Shown here piece after piece: positions 9,453 through 17,757 of a stretch of DNA of 34,243 nucleotides (its first letter is position 1; every line of letters starts with the position of its first letter). A model generated the notes under the pieces. The model ran no database searches. It saw nothing but the letters and a program-made list of their open reading frames with translations, and was not told the DNA's origin. The position numbers and the translations under genes are program-made. Source of the stretch: Gallionellaceae bacterium (GTDB lineage: Bacteria; Pseudomonadota; Gammaproteobacteria; Burkholderiales; Gallionellaceae); the NCBI GenBank assembly GCA_006218055.1, contig VBWD01000019.1, positions 1 through 34,243 on the forward strand. Direction: 5' to 3'.

Positions 9453-9872
9453 ATGAAAGACTCTCTTAAACCCGGTATCAGATACGAACATAAATTCCTC
9501 GTCCCCTCCTCCAAGACGGTTCCTGCTTTATATCCTGAAGCTGAAGAATTCCTAGCGATGCCCGAGGTGTTCGCCACTGGTTTCATGGTGGGCTTCTTGG
9601 AATGGGCATGCATCAAGTGCATCAATCCCCACATCGATTGGCCTAGAGAGCAGACCGTGGGTACGCATGTGAATGTGACTCATCAGGCCGCCACCCCGCC
9701 CGGCTTGGAAGTCACAGCGAGCGTCGAGTTGATCGAAGTCGATGGGAAAAGATTGGTTTTTAGCGTCGAAGCGCATGACGGGGTAGATCTCATCTCCAAA
9801 GGACGGCATGAACGCTTCGTCATCAACAAGGAGAGGTTCGATGCGAAGCTGGGGGAAAAACTAAAACGCTGA
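9453..9872 (+). CDS. FlK-like hotdog-fold thioesterase
   Basis: A 139-residue single hotdog domain resembling the fluoroacetyl-CoA thioesterase FlK family. Recognisable are LEWACIKCI (position of the FlK catalytic Glu), VGTHVNVTHQAATPPG (position of the FlK catalytic His) and VELIEVDGKRLVFSVEAHDG followed by KGRHERFVINKERF. It most likely hydrolyses a small acyl-CoA, but the substrate cannot be told from sequence and a fluoroacetyl-CoA role is not implied. AGGAGG precedes the ATG with ideal spacing. Its last 12 bp overlap the end of pabB on the opposite strand. Confidence 0.75.
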   Translation: MKDSLKPGIRYEHKFLVPSSKTVPALYPEAEEFLAMPEVFATGFMVGFLEWACIKCINPHIDWPREQTVGTHVNVTHQAATPPGLEVTASVELIEVDGKRLVFSVEAHDGVDLISKGRHERFVINKERFDAKLGEKLKR

Positions 9873-11234
9873 TCCGCCGAAACGTTCCATCAGTTTCAAC
9901 ATGGCTGAGGCTTTGTCCAGCGTCTCTTGATATTCCGCTTCGCACTCAGAGTCTGCCACGATGCCACCTCCCGCCCAGCAGGATAGCTCCCCATCCTTGA
10001 GTGTCAGTGTACGGATCGCGATATTGGTATCCATATTGCCGTCGAACCCGACATAACCTATCGCCCCGCAATAGACCCCGCGACGTTGTGATTCCAACTC
10101 TTCGATGATCTGCATCGCTCTTAGCTTGGGAGCGCCCGTGATGGAGCCTCCAGGGAAACAATCACGCAGTACGTCGAGTGCATCATGTCCATTGGCTAAT
10201 CGCCCTTCGACCGTGCTCACCAAGTGATGCACATTTGCGAAGCTTTCCACTTCGAACAACTTAGGCGCCTTCACCGATCCCACTTCGCAACTCCGGCTGA
10301 GATCGTTGCGCAACAGGTCGACGATCATCAGATTCTCCGCCCTATCCTTCGAGTGATTGCGTAACTCATCTGACAAGCGGCGGTCTTCGTCCACATCATC
10401 ACTGCGCGGTCGCGTTCCCTTGATGGGCTTGGTCTCTACCTTGTCTTGCTGCACTTTGAGGAAGCGCTCGGGAGAGGCACATAATATGTTCAGTTCGGGA
10501 TATTCCAGATACGCCGAATAGGGTGCGGGATTCGAGATTCGCATCGCTCGATAAGCTTCGAATGTATCACCCGTGGCTTGCGCCGAGAACCTTTGCGCCA
10601 GATTGACTTGATAGCAATCGCCCTCTTTCAGGTAAGCCTTGACCTTATCAAAAGCAGATCGATAGTCATCTCGGTTTAAATCTGCGCGAATCTCCCCTGT
10701 CACACTAAAAGTCGTCTGCTGCTGCGGTGACCGTACAACTGCCGCAGCAATACGCGCGCTTATCTGGGCTAACTTTTGCTCTGTCTCCGGATAGCGCAGA
10801 CGCGAGACCAATCTGGCATTCGCTTGTTGGTGATTGACGACGATAGCCCAATCGAAGATACCGACCGCCATCTCGGGAACCTCCTGATTGCTCGACATCA
10901 AATTTGACACTTGATGGTATCGGCGACCGAGATCGTAGCTCCAATATCCTAATGCACCGCCGGAAAAGGGTAACTCGGGGATTGCATCCAGCTTCTGCCC
11001 CAGAATATCCTGCAACAATGCGATAGGGTCAGCAAATGATTCGCTTGTTTGCCCACCTTCCTTGATCTCAGAGGCCTGTCCGCGCGTGGTCAGCGTAGCC
11101 ACGGGTTGCGCGACGATGATGTCGAATCTATCCCTGCCTCCACTATCCAACCAAGCCGCCCAAGGCAGATCGCGTACTGCCTCGAAATAGGCGCTACTAT
11201 CAGACAAATAGGGTAAGGGAGAGCTATAGAGCAT
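9861..11234 (-). CDS. pabB: PabB, aminodeoxychorismate synthase component I
   Basis: PabB converts chorismate to aminodeoxychorismate on the way to p-aminobenzoate and folate, using ammonia from a PabA-type glutaminase. The chorismate-binding domain is complete: KPIKGTRPR (the lysine typical of PabB), NHSKDRAENLMIVDLLRNDLSR, CFPGGSITGAPK and GVYCGAIGY. I start it at the ATG at 11234 (457 residues); the TTG at 11249 would lie inside the short divergent promoter region. No PabA gene or fused PabC domain is nearby. TrpE is the main alternative, but KPIKGT favours PabB. Confidence 0.9.
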   Translation of the reverse strand: MLYSSPLPYLSDSSAYFEAVRDLPWAAWLDSGGRDRFDIIVAQPVATLTTRGQASEIKEGGQTSESFADPIALLQDILGQKLDAIPELPFSGGALGYWSYDLGRRYHQVSNLMSSNQEVPEMAVGIFDWAIVVNHQQANARLVSRLRYPETEQKLAQISARIAAAVVRSPQQQTTFSVTGEIRADLNRDDYRSAFDKVKAYLKEGDCYQVNLAQRFSAQATGDTFEAYRAMRISNPAPYSAYLEYPELNILCASPERFLKVQQDKVETKPIKGTRPRSDDVDEDRRLSDELRNHSKDRAENLMIVDLLRNDLSRSCEVGSVKAPKLFEVESFANVHHLVSTVEGRLANGHDALDVLRDCFPGGSITGAPKLRAMQIIEELESQRRGVYCGAIGYVGFDGNMDTNIAIRTLTLKDGELSCWAGGGIVADSECEAEYQETLDKASAMLKLMERFGGSAF

Positions 11235-11275
11235 CGGTGATAGAATCAAAGACAGACTTAATTTGGGTACTCGAT

Positions 11276-11842
11276 ATGACCACGATCGTCGCTGTTAAAA
11301 AGAATGGATATGTCGCCATCGCCGCTGACACCCTGACCACCTTCGGCAACACGCGCCTGCACGCCACCAAGGATGCATCACACGACAAGATATTACGTGT
11401 CGGCGACAACTTCGTCGGCGTGTGTGGCAGTGCCGCTCACCACCTCGTACTTACCAGCCTGCTAGCGAAGATGCCTGACGTACAGCTTAACAGCAAGGAA
11501 TCCATCTTTGAAACTTTCAAGAAATTGCACCCCATCTTGAAAGAGGAATGCTTCTTGAACCCCAAGGAAGATGAAGAAGATCCCTATGAATCGAGCCAGA
11601 TCACCGCACTGATCGCCAATGCCAGCGGCATCTTCGGCGTCTATTCGATGCGTGAGGTGTTCGAGTTCACCCAATTTTGGGCGATCGGCTCTGGGCACGA
11701 GTTCGCGCTTGGCGCCATGCACCAAGCCTATCTTCACGAAGAGAATGCCGCAGATATCGCACGCGCCGGCGTCGAAACCGGTATCGCTTTCGACAAGAAC
11801 AGCGATGCTCCCATCACTTCCTACCTCGTCAAACTGAACTGA
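11276..11842 (+). CDS. Proteasome-like Ntn hydrolase of the betaproteobacterial BPH type
   Basis: From the ATG at 11276 the product is 188 residues; removal of Met exposes Thr1, the catalytic nucleophile of proteasome/HslV proteases. The start MTTIVAVKKNG and Asp17 (IAADT) fit beta-type subunits. The KILRV segment (lysine at about 37) corresponds to KKVRRL of HslV with a 4-residue insertion. AIGSGHEFALGAM matches the conserved GSG region. It differs from HslV around residues 25-40, has a mid-region rich in Glu and Asp, and no hslU is beside it. This fits the betaproteobacterial proteasome homologue (BPH), a self-compartmentalising peptidase without a known dedicated ATPase. It diverges from pabB across only 41 bp. 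Substrates are unknown. Confidence 0.78.
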   Translation: MTTIVAVKKNGYVAIAADTLTTFGNTRLHATKDASHDKILRVGDNFVGVCGSAAHHLVLTSLLAKMPDVQLNSKESIFETFKKLHPILKEECFLNPKEDEEDPYESSQITALIANASGIFGVYSMREVFEFTQFWAIGSGHEFALGAMHQAYLHEENAADIARAGVETGIAFDKNSDAPITSYLVKLN

Positions 11843-11971
11843 TCGAATGACGTTTATTTAGAGGAAACGAAGCTCTCCAAGGATTTGGATGCTTGTTTAC
11901 CACCTGATTCGCAGAGGACACAAACCCCTCCACATCATGCGGTAAAAATTTTTGAACCTGCCGTCAGATAG

Positions 11972-12060
11972 CGGTGCGAGCCTTAACGCAACGCAGACGA
12001 ACCACGATACGCCAACGGTGCGAGCCTTAACGCAACGCAGACGAACCACGATACGCCAAC
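11972..12060. repeat. Two exact tandem copies of a 44-bp unit
   Basis: Unit one is 11972-12015 and unit two 12016-12059, with identity continuing one base further. Each begins CGGTGCGAGCCTTAACGCAA. With 44-bp periodicity (not a multiple of three) the repeat reads differently in each copy in any frame, which argues against coding. Confidence 0.9.
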
Positions 12061-12100
12061 CTAAAACAACGCCTTGCCTATTTCAGAGGACAATGCCCCA

Positions 12101-12118
12101 CGCACTTTTTCAAGTGCG
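12101..12118 (-). other. Small hairpin with a GAAA loop downstream of the histone-like gene
   Basis: On the minus strand CGCACTT-GAAA-AAGTGCG gives a 7-bp stem with a stable GNRA-type tetraloop, about 105 bp after the histone-like gene stop. No T-run follows, so a role in transcript end stability is only a possibility. Confidence 0.35.
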
Positions 12119-12223
12119 ACCAAAAACCACTTCGAGCCTGTCCGGCCCGCCACCCGACAACCGTGAATCAGCCCCTAACTACAACAACTTGATCGGGGCC
12201 GCCTTCACAGCCTTTCAAACACC

Positions 12224-12712
12224 TTAGTTTGGCTTGCTGATGCCTGGTGTTGGGAAAGGCCAAGTCGCAGCTGGACGCACAGGAGCAGGTGCTGAAGGAG
12301 CCGGAGCGGCAGCCGGTGCTACTGCTGGCTTAGCTGCTACTGTCTTCTTCGCTACAGCTTTTTTCGCAGCTGGTTTCTTAGCTGCCGGTTTAGCTGCCGC
12401 CTTGGCTACTGGCTTAGCTGCTACTTTTTTAGCTGCTGGCTTCTTGGCAACGGCTTTCTTGGCTGCTGGCTTTTTAGCTACAGCTTTTTTCGCAGCGGGT
12501 TTCTTAGCTGCTACTTTTGCTGGCTTTTTAGCTACAGCTTTTTTCGCAGCGGGTTTCTTAGCTGCTACTTTTTTGGCTGCTGGCTTCTTAGCAACGGCTT
12601 TCTTGGCTGCTGGCTTTTTGGCGGCTACTTTTTTCGCAGCTGGTTTCTTAGCTGCTACTTTTTTAGCTGCCGGCTTCTTTGCTGCTGGTTTAGCTTTCTT
12701 TGCTGCTACCAT
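12224..12712 (-). CDS. AlgP/histone H1-like Lys-Ala-Pro repeat protein
   Basis: The start is set at the ATG at 12712, which follows AAGGAGG with a 5-nt spacer; the upstream ATG at 12742 has no such site. The 162-residue product is nearly all repeats of the type KKPAAKKVA or [10 protein letters not shown] (about residues 8-130), then an Ala/Pro-rich segment and a short non-repetitive end [12 protein letters not shown]. Such proteins mimic eukaryotic histone H1 tails and bind DNA nonspecifically; P. aeruginosa AlgP is a well-known example. Repeat number is expected to vary by slippage because the DNA itself is repetitive (12330-12700). The long open frame on the opposite strand is a by-product of this repeat. 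Confidence 0.85.
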   Translation of the reverse strand: MVAAKKAKPAAKKPAAKKVAAKKPAAKKVAAKKPAAKKAVAKKPAAKKVAAKKPAAKKAVAKKPAKVAAKKPAAKKAVAKKPAAKKAVAKKPAAKKVAAKPVAKAAAKPAAKKPAAKKAVAKKTVAAKPAVAPAAAPAPSAPAPVRPAATWPFPTPGISKPN

Positions 12713-12812
12713 TTCAACCTCCTTAGTGGTGAAAGTTAACAAAAAACAACACTACAACGAACAACTACTACACCTTCATCACACCGCAAGCGGCATGAAT
12801 GAAGCCCTTGCA

Positions 12813-12838
12813 ACAAAGGCTGCAAAAGCAGCCTTTGT
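12813..12838 (-). terminator. Stem-loop just downstream of nrdB
   Basis: An 11-bp perfect stem (ACAAAGGCTGC with GCAGCCTTTGT) and a 4-nt loop begin 8 bp after the nrdB stop. On the minus strand the loop is TTTT but no T-run follows the stem. It probably ends or stabilises the nrdAB transcript before the histone-like gene. Confidence 0.55.
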
Positions 12839-12845
12839 CATCGAT

Positions 12846-13985
12846 TCAATCCCAAGATAGCGCGCCACCCGTCTGATATTCGGTGACTCGCGTCTCAAAG
12901 AAATTCTTTTCTTTCTTAAGGTCAATCATCTCCGCCATCCATGGGAATGGATTGGTCGCACCTTGATACAGAATGTCCACGCCGATCTGCTGACAACGAC
13001 GGTTCGCGATGAAGCGCAGATATTCCTTGAACATCCCCGCATTCAGACCCAATACGCCGCGCGGCATAGTGTCCTCTGCATAGCGATATTCCAGTTCGAC
13101 ACCCTTCTGGAACAAGCCGCGGATCTCTTCGCGGAATGCTGGCGTCCACAGATGCGGATTCTCCAACTTGATCTGATTGATGACGTCCACACCAAAGTTC
13201 AGGTGCATGGATTCGTCACGCAAGATGTACTGATACTGCTCGGCAGCACCCGTCATCTTGTTCTGACGGCCCAGTGCCAAAATCTGCACAAAGCCCACGT
13301 AGAAGAACAAGCCTTCCATGATGCAGGCGAACACGATCAGACTGCGCAGTAGTTTCTGGTCGTTCTCTGGCGTACCCGTTTTGAATTCTGGATTGGTCAG
13401 CACATCGATAAAGGGCAGGAGGAATTCATCCTTGTCGCGAATGCTGGGTACTTCGTGATACATGTTAAACACTTCACCTTCGTCCAGCCCCAGACTTTCC
13501 ACGATGTATTGATAAGCATGGGTATGGATTGCTTCTTCGAACGCTTGGCGCAGTAGGTACTGCCTGCACTCCGGATTGGTGATGTGGCGGTAAGTGCCGA
13601 GCGCGATGTTGTTGGCCGCTAAGCTGTCTGCCGTACTAAAGAAACCCAGATTGCGTATCACCAATCGACGCTCGTCGTCGGTCATACCATTGGGGTTCTT
13701 CCACAATGCGATGTCCGCAGACATATTGACCTCTTGCGGCATCCAATGGTTGGCGCAACCTGCAAGATACTTCTCCCACGCCCACTTGTACTTGAACGGG
13801 ACTAGTTGATTCACATCCGCGTTGCTATTGATAATTCGCTTGTCTTCAACACGGATGCGCCCAGTCGAAGTAGAGGCAATCGTATAAGTGTGGTCAGCTA
13901 CATTACTTGCACCCGCCCCCATCGCCGGCATGCGTGCCGCAACTGGTGTCGCTGTGGTTGTTACTTCGTCATCAAAATTCAGCAT
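12846..13985 (-). CDS. nrdB: Class Ia ribonucleotide reductase, beta subunit
   Basis: NrdB holds the diiron-tyrosyl radical that starts ribonucleotide reduction in NrdA. The 379-residue protein has the iron-ligand helix [12 protein letters not shown] with E151, H154 and the candidate radical tyrosine Y158, equivalent to E115, H118 and Y122 of E. coli. It also has SADIALWK (metal Asp) and DESMHLNFG (Glu/His ligands). The N-terminal 45 residues, rich in Ala and Thr, look flexible. It lies 152 bp downstream of nrdA with hairpins in the gap, so the beta subunit may be tuned separately. Confidence 0.95.
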   Translation of the reverse strand: MLNFDDEVTTTATPVAARMPAMGAGASNVADHTYTIASTSTGRIRVEDKRIINSNADVNQLVPFKYKWAWEKYLAGCANHWMPQEVNMSADIALWKNPNGMTDDERRLVIRNLGFFSTADSLAANNIALGTYRHITNPECRQYLLRQAFEEAIHTHAYQYIVESLGLDEGEVFNMYHEVPSIRDKDEFLLPFIDVLTNPEFKTGTPENDQKLLRSLIVFACIMEGLFFYVGFVQILALGRQNKMTGAAEQYQYILRDESMHLNFGVDVINQIKLENPHLWTPAFREEIRGLFQKGVELEYRYAEDTMPRGVLGLNAGMFKEYLRFIANRRCQQIGVDILYQGATNPFPWMAEMIDLKKEKNFFETRVTEYQTGGALSWD

Positions 13986-14116
13986 GGCATTCCTTTGTTC
14001 CTATTGTTTGCCGCACGCGCAGCAAAGGTATCAATTATTGGCAAGCCTCACAAACCGATTGTGGTTCTGGCCACCCCTTCGGGGTTTAACTTGCTGCGCA
14101 AGTTAGCCTTCACCGC

Positions 14117-14164
14117 AACCCTGAATGTGAATCTTGCCTACTGGCAGGCTTCACATTCAGGGTT
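14117..14164. other. 15-bp inverted repeat spanning the nrdA stop codon
   Basis: AACCCTGAATGTGAA (14117-14131) is the exact reverse complement of 14150-14164, with an 18-nt loop that contains a further GCC/GGC pairing. One arm encodes the last residues of NrdA and the other is untranslated. In the mRNA this would form a strong hairpin around the nrdA stop, a candidate attenuator or stabiliser between nrdA and nrdB. Confidence 0.7.
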
Positions 14165-17050
14165 GTCAATCGAGCAGAACTTTGCCTCTTCCGCCGCAGG
14201 CGCAGCAGCGAATGCACCACCCACACCCTCACCATTCGACACTGCATTCAACGAACCCGCGCGCGATGTCGACTTCTCTGCCGAAGTCGCACCCAAAGTG
14301 CGCAGGTAGTAGGTCGTCTTCAGACCGCGCAACCACGCCAACTTGTAAGTGTCATCCAACTTACGGCCCGATACACCAGACATATAGATGTTGAGGGATT
14401 GTGCTTGGTCTATCCATTTCTGACGACGCGATGCCGCTTCGATCAACCAAGTCGGCTCGACCTCGAACGCGGTTGCGTACAAGCTGCGCAACTCAGCAGG
14501 GATACGATCGATCTTGGCCAAACTGCCATCGAAATACTTCAAGTCAGCGATCATCACCTCATCCCACAAGCCCATCTCCTTCAGGTCAGCCACCAGATGC
14601 TCGTTGATGACCGTAAACTCGCCAGACAGATTGGATTTGACGAAGATGTTCTGATAGGTCGGCTCGATACACGCTGAGACGCCAATGATGTTGGAGATCG
14701 TCGCGGTCGGCGCAATCGCCACACAGTTGGAGTTGCGCATGCCGAACTGTTTGATGCGTGCACGCAATGCGTCCCAATCCATCGTCGCAGACATGTCGAC
14801 CTCGACATAACCACCGCGTTGCTCGCGCAACATATCCAAACTGTCCTGCGGCAAGACACCCTTGTCCCACAGACTGCCACGATAGCTAGCGTAGCGACCA
14901 CGCTCTTCAGCCAACTCGGAAGATGCCCAGTAGGCGTAGTAACACACCGCCTCCATCGAACGATCTGCGAACTCGACCGCCTCCGGTGAGGAGTAAGGGA
15001 TGCGCAAATCGTGCAAGCAATCTTGGAAGCCCATGATGCCCAAACCGACCGGACGGTGCTTCAAGTTCGAATTACGCGCCTTAGCCACAGCGTAGTAGTT
15101 GATGTCGATGACATTGTCCAGCATACGCATCGCTGTCGTCACTGTCTGCTTCAACTTCTCATGATTAATCTGCCCGGCTTGTGCATGGCCTTTAGGGAAC
15201 AGATGCGCCTCCAGATTGACGGAGCCCAAGTTACACACAGCGATCTCGCTATCCGAGGTGTTCAGTGTGATCTCGGTACAAAGGTTAGAGCTGTGCACCA
15301 CACCCACATGCTGTTGCGGGCTGCGAATATTGCATGGGTCTTTGAAAGTGACCCAAGGATGGCCCGTTTCAAACAGCATGGTCAACATCTTGCGCCACAG
15401 ACTTTGCGCTGGCACTTTCCTGAACAGCTTTAGATCGCCACTCGCAACTTTCGCCTCGTAACCGAGATAAGCCTTTTCGAACTCAATGCCAAACTTATCG
15501 TGCAGGTCTGGGCAGGTGGATGGCGAGAACAATGTCCACTCGGCACCTTCCATGACTCGCTTCATGAACAGATCAGGGATCCAGTTCGATGTATTCATAT
15601 CGTGCGTACGGCGACGATCATCACCGGTGTTCTTGCGCAAGTCCAAAAACTCTTCGATATCCAGATGCCAGGTCTCCAAGTACGCACACACCGCACCCTT
15701 GCGCTTGCCACCCTGATTCACTGCTACAGCCGTATCGTTCACCACTTTCAAGAACGGCACGACACCTTGTGATTTACCGTTGGTTCCTTTGATGTGACTG
15801 CCCAGGGCGCGCACATTGCTCCAGTCGTTACCCAAACCGCCCGCGAACTTTGACAACAAAGCGTTCTCTTTCAAAGCCTCATAGATGCCATCCAGATCAT
15901 CAGCCACCGTCGTCAGATAGCAAGAAGACAGTTGCGAACGGCGCGTACCCGAATTGAACAGGGTCGGCGTAGAACTCATAAAATCAAAGCTGGAGAGCAA
16001 ACGATAGAACTCAATGGCGCGCTCTTCGCGATTGATCTCGTTCAGGCACAAGCCCATGGCGACACGCATGAAGAATGCCTGCGGCAGTTCGATGCGCTTG
16101 TCCTCCACGTGCAAGAAATAACGGTCATACAAGGTTTGCAGGCCGAGGTAATTGAATTTCAAGTCACGACTGGCATCCAGCGCTTTGCCCAGACGCACCA
16201 AGTCGAAATGCCCCATATCTTCATTCAGCAACTCAGCTTCGATGCCGCGCTTGATGAACTTGGGGAAATACTCGGCATAACGCTCGGTCATTTCAGCTGG
16301 CGCAACCTCTTCGCCAATGATCTCGCAGCAGATATTGTTCAGCAGCAGACGTGCGGTGACAAAACTATAAGCGGGATCTTGCTCGATCAGTGTACGCGCA
16401 GACAGGATGGCGCATTTGCGCACCTCTTCGATAGGCACACCGTCATAAAGATCCTTCAAGGTCATTTTGAGGATCTTGTTCGCATCGACAGCGGAGCCCA
16501 AACCTTCGCATGCCGATTCAATGCGCCCAGTCAACACAGCCACATCAAGCGGACGCGACACCTCGCCGTCTTTCACATTCAAAACGTGTTCAACCACATC
16601 CGCTTTGACCTTGGCGCGCTCTTGCATACGTTTTTCACGATACAACACGTATGAACGTGCGACGTCGTGTTCGCCCGAACGCATCAAGGACAACTCGACC
16701 TGGTCTTGGATGTCTTCGATATGGAAAGTGCCGCCATGAGGCTGACGACGCACCAATGCATTCACCACACCCGCAGTCAATTGCTCGACCATCTCGCGCA
16801 CACGCGCAGAAGCCGCACCCTGACCGCCGTTCACGGCGATGAACGCCTTGGTCAAAGCGATAGATATCTTGGATGGCTCAAAAGCGGCCACCGAACCATT
16901 ACGGCGAATGGTCTTGTATTGATCTAAAGGCAAACTGGCAGAGGAGGCTACGGAATCAGATTCCTTGTGCTTGAACACAGGCGCAGAAGTGGATGGTGAA
17001 ACGTTTTCTGAAGCATGCAACATGTGGAACCCCTTTGAATTACTCGGCAT
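14138..17050 (-). CDS. nrdA: Class Ia ribonucleotide reductase, alpha subunit
   Basis: NrdA reduces ribonucleoside diphosphates to deoxyribonucleotides. Starting at the ATG at 17050, which follows AGGGAGG with a 6-nt spacer, it has 970 residues; an upstream start at 17092 would fall in the NrdR-like box. An ATP-cone for allosteric activity control is at about residues 46-135. Catalytic segments are RRSQLSSCYLTTVADD, NLCTEITLNTSDSEIAVCNLGSVNLE (active-site Asn/Cys/Glu and the second redox Cys) and the radical-transfer tyrosines in LKTTYYLRTL. The C terminus ends CEACQ, the mobile thiol pair for rereduction. The protein is longer than E. coli NrdA (761), as in many betaproteobacteria. Confidence 0.95.
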   Translation of the reverse strand: MPSNSKGFHMLHASENVSPSTSAPVFKHKESDSVASSASLPLDQYKTIRRNGSVAAFEPSKISIALTKAFIAVNGGQGAASARVREMVEQLTAGVVNALVRRQPHGGTFHIEDIQDQVELSLMRSGEHDVARSYVLYREKRMQERAKVKADVVEHVLNVKDGEVSRPLDVAVLTGRIESACEGLGSAVDANKILKMTLKDLYDGVPIEEVRKCAILSARTLIEQDPAYSFVTARLLLNNICCEIIGEEVAPAEMTERYAEYFPKFIKRGIEAELLNEDMGHFDLVRLGKALDASRDLKFNYLGLQTLYDRYFLHVEDKRIELPQAFFMRVAMGLCLNEINREERAIEFYRLLSSFDFMSSTPTLFNSGTRRSQLSSCYLTTVADDLDGIYEALKENALLSKFAGGLGNDWSNVRALGSHIKGTNGKSQGVVPFLKVVNDTAVAVNQGGKRKGAVCAYLETWHLDIEEFLDLRKNTGDDRRRTHDMNTSNWIPDLFMKRVMEGAEWTLFSPSTCPDLHDKFGIEFEKAYLGYEAKVASGDLKLFRKVPAQSLWRKMLTMLFETGHPWVTFKDPCNIRSPQQHVGVVHSSNLCTEITLNTSDSEIAVCNLGSVNLEAHLFPKGHAQAGQINHEKLKQTVTTAMRMLDNVIDINYYAVAKARNSNLKHRPVGLGIMGFQDCLHDLRIPYSSPEAVEFADRSMEAVCYYAYWASSELAEERGRYASYRGSLWDKGVLPQDSLDMLREQRGGYVEVDMSATMDWDALRARIKQFGMRNSNCVAIAPTATISNIIGVSACIEPTYQNIFVKSNLSGEFTVINEHLVADLKEMGLWDEVMIADLKYFDGSLAKIDRIPAELRSLYATAFEVEPTWLIEAASRRQKWIDQAQSLNIYMSGVSGRKLDDTYKLAWLRGLKTTYYLRTLGATSAEKSTSRAGSLNAVSNGEGVGGAFAAAPAAEEAKFCSIDNPECEACQ

Positions 17051-17088
17051 GTTCAGCCTCCCTGGCCGAATCACCCAAAAACCTAAAA

Positions 17089-17136
17089 CCACTAGATGTA
17101 GTGGTCCAAACCACGAATTGGGGCTAATTCTAGTGT
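17089..17136 (-). promoter_or_regulatory. Two tandem NrdR-like boxes upstream of nrdA
   Basis: CCACTAGATGTAGTGG (17089-17104), inside a longer 18-bp palindrome, matches the NrdR consensus ACACWATATATWGTGT at 12 of 16 positions. A weaker copy, GGGCTAATTCTAGTGT (17121-17136), matches at 10 of 16. Their starts are exactly 32 bp apart, the spacing known for paired NrdR sites that face the same side of the DNA. NrdR represses nrd genes when dATP/ATP is sufficient. Confidence 0.65.
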
Positions 17137-17182
17137 CTGTTTGAATTTATGCAAGTAGAATTTTGGCCTATATATTTTGCAG

Positions 17183-17198
17183 ATAAGCACATGCTTAT
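17183..17198. promoter_or_regulatory. Short palindrome between ampD and nrdA
   Basis: ATAAGCA and TGCTTAT, separated by 2 bp, form a 7+7 bp inverted repeat just downstream of the ampD stop and upstream of the NrdR-like boxes. It could be an operator in the nrdA promoter region. No known binding motif is recognised. Confidence 0.3.
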
Positions 17199-17218
17199 TG
17201 AGCAGTATCGCCATGCCC

Positions 17219-17755
17219 TTATCGTGCCTGAATCAGGTAGCGATTCCAGTCGAAAAACGGGCCAGGATCAGTTTTTCGACCAGGCGCAATATTGGAATGT
17301 CCCGTGATATCGCGGATAGGATAGGAACGTCTGAGCAAGCGCGTGAGCTTGGATAGGGATTGGTATTGCGGCGATTCGAACGGCACGAAATCGCTCCCTT
17401 CCAGTTCGATGCCGATGGAGAAGTCGTTACAGCGCGTCCGCCCCTGCCATTCCGACACCCCAGCATGCCACGCACGACGGCGACAAGGCACGAATTGGAT
17501 GATGCGCCCGTCGCGTCGCACCAAGAAGTGTGACGACACCTTCACCCCTTTCAATCGCTCATAGTAAGGATGGGTGGTGCAATCCAAAGTATTGGTGAAT
17601 AGTTCACAGATAGCAGAGCCGCCGAACTCATCGGGCGGAAGGCTTATGTTATGGATGACCAAGAGAGTGATTGGCGTGCGTACTGGTCGGGCATCGTGGT
17701 TGGGCGAGGGAATGCGCGCAACGCCGCTCAACCAGCTGTTGGCATCGACTCTCAT
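17219..17755 (-). CDS. ampD: AmpD, 1,6-anhydro-N-acetylmuramyl-L-alanine amidase
   Basis: AmpD cleaves the anhydromuramyl-peptide bond during cytoplasmic peptidoglycan recycling. The 178-residue amidase_2 domain shows the zinc ligands: His in LVIHNISLPP, and His plus Asp in ITGHSNIAPGRKTDPGPFFDW near the end. SSHFLVRRDGRIIQFV and WHAGVSEWQGRTRCNDFSIGIELEG are typical. No signal peptide is seen, consistent with a cytosolic enzyme. It starts 2 bp after the pilR stop, so it is probably the last gene of the pilS-pilR transcript. Confidence 0.93.
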   Translation of the reverse strand: MRVDANSWLSGVARIPSPNHDARPVRTPITLLVIHNISLPPDEFGGSAICELFTNTLDCTTHPYYERLKGVKVSSHFLVRRDGRIIQFVPCRRRAWHAGVSEWQGRTRCNDFSIGIELEGSDFVPFESPQYQSLSKLTRLLRRSYPIRDITGHSNIAPGRKTDPGPFFDWNRYLIQAR

Positions 17756-17757
17756 CC

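Larger units (their letters stand above)
11843..12223. other. Non-coding gap with a tandem repeat and a small hairpin
   Basis: This 381-bp stretch separates the ends of the BPH-like gene and the histone-like gene, which converge on it. It holds a 44-bp exact tandem duplication (11972-12060) and a 7-bp hairpin (12101-12118). The open frame at 11952-12227 runs through both repeat copies and resembles no protein I know, so I do not call a gene here. Confidence 0.6.

Noticed and set aside
11276-11842. Annotation as HslV
   Set aside because: It lacks the HslV sequence after residue 25, has an insertion before the catalytic lysine region and no hslU partner; BPH fits better.
11952-12227. Possible 91-residue protein in the gap after the BPH-like gene
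   Set aside because: It crosses the 44-bp tandem repeat in changing frame, has low-complexity composition and no ribosome binding site.
12234-12860. 208-codon open frame rich in Ala, Phe and Leu on the plus strand
   Set aside because: It is the antisense of the Lys-Ala repeat gene; the reverse complement of AAG/GCN repeats naturally stays open. The minus frame has a strong ribosome binding site.
15932-16654. 240-codon open frame on the plus strand
   Set aside because: Fully antisense to nrdA, which is conserved over its whole length.
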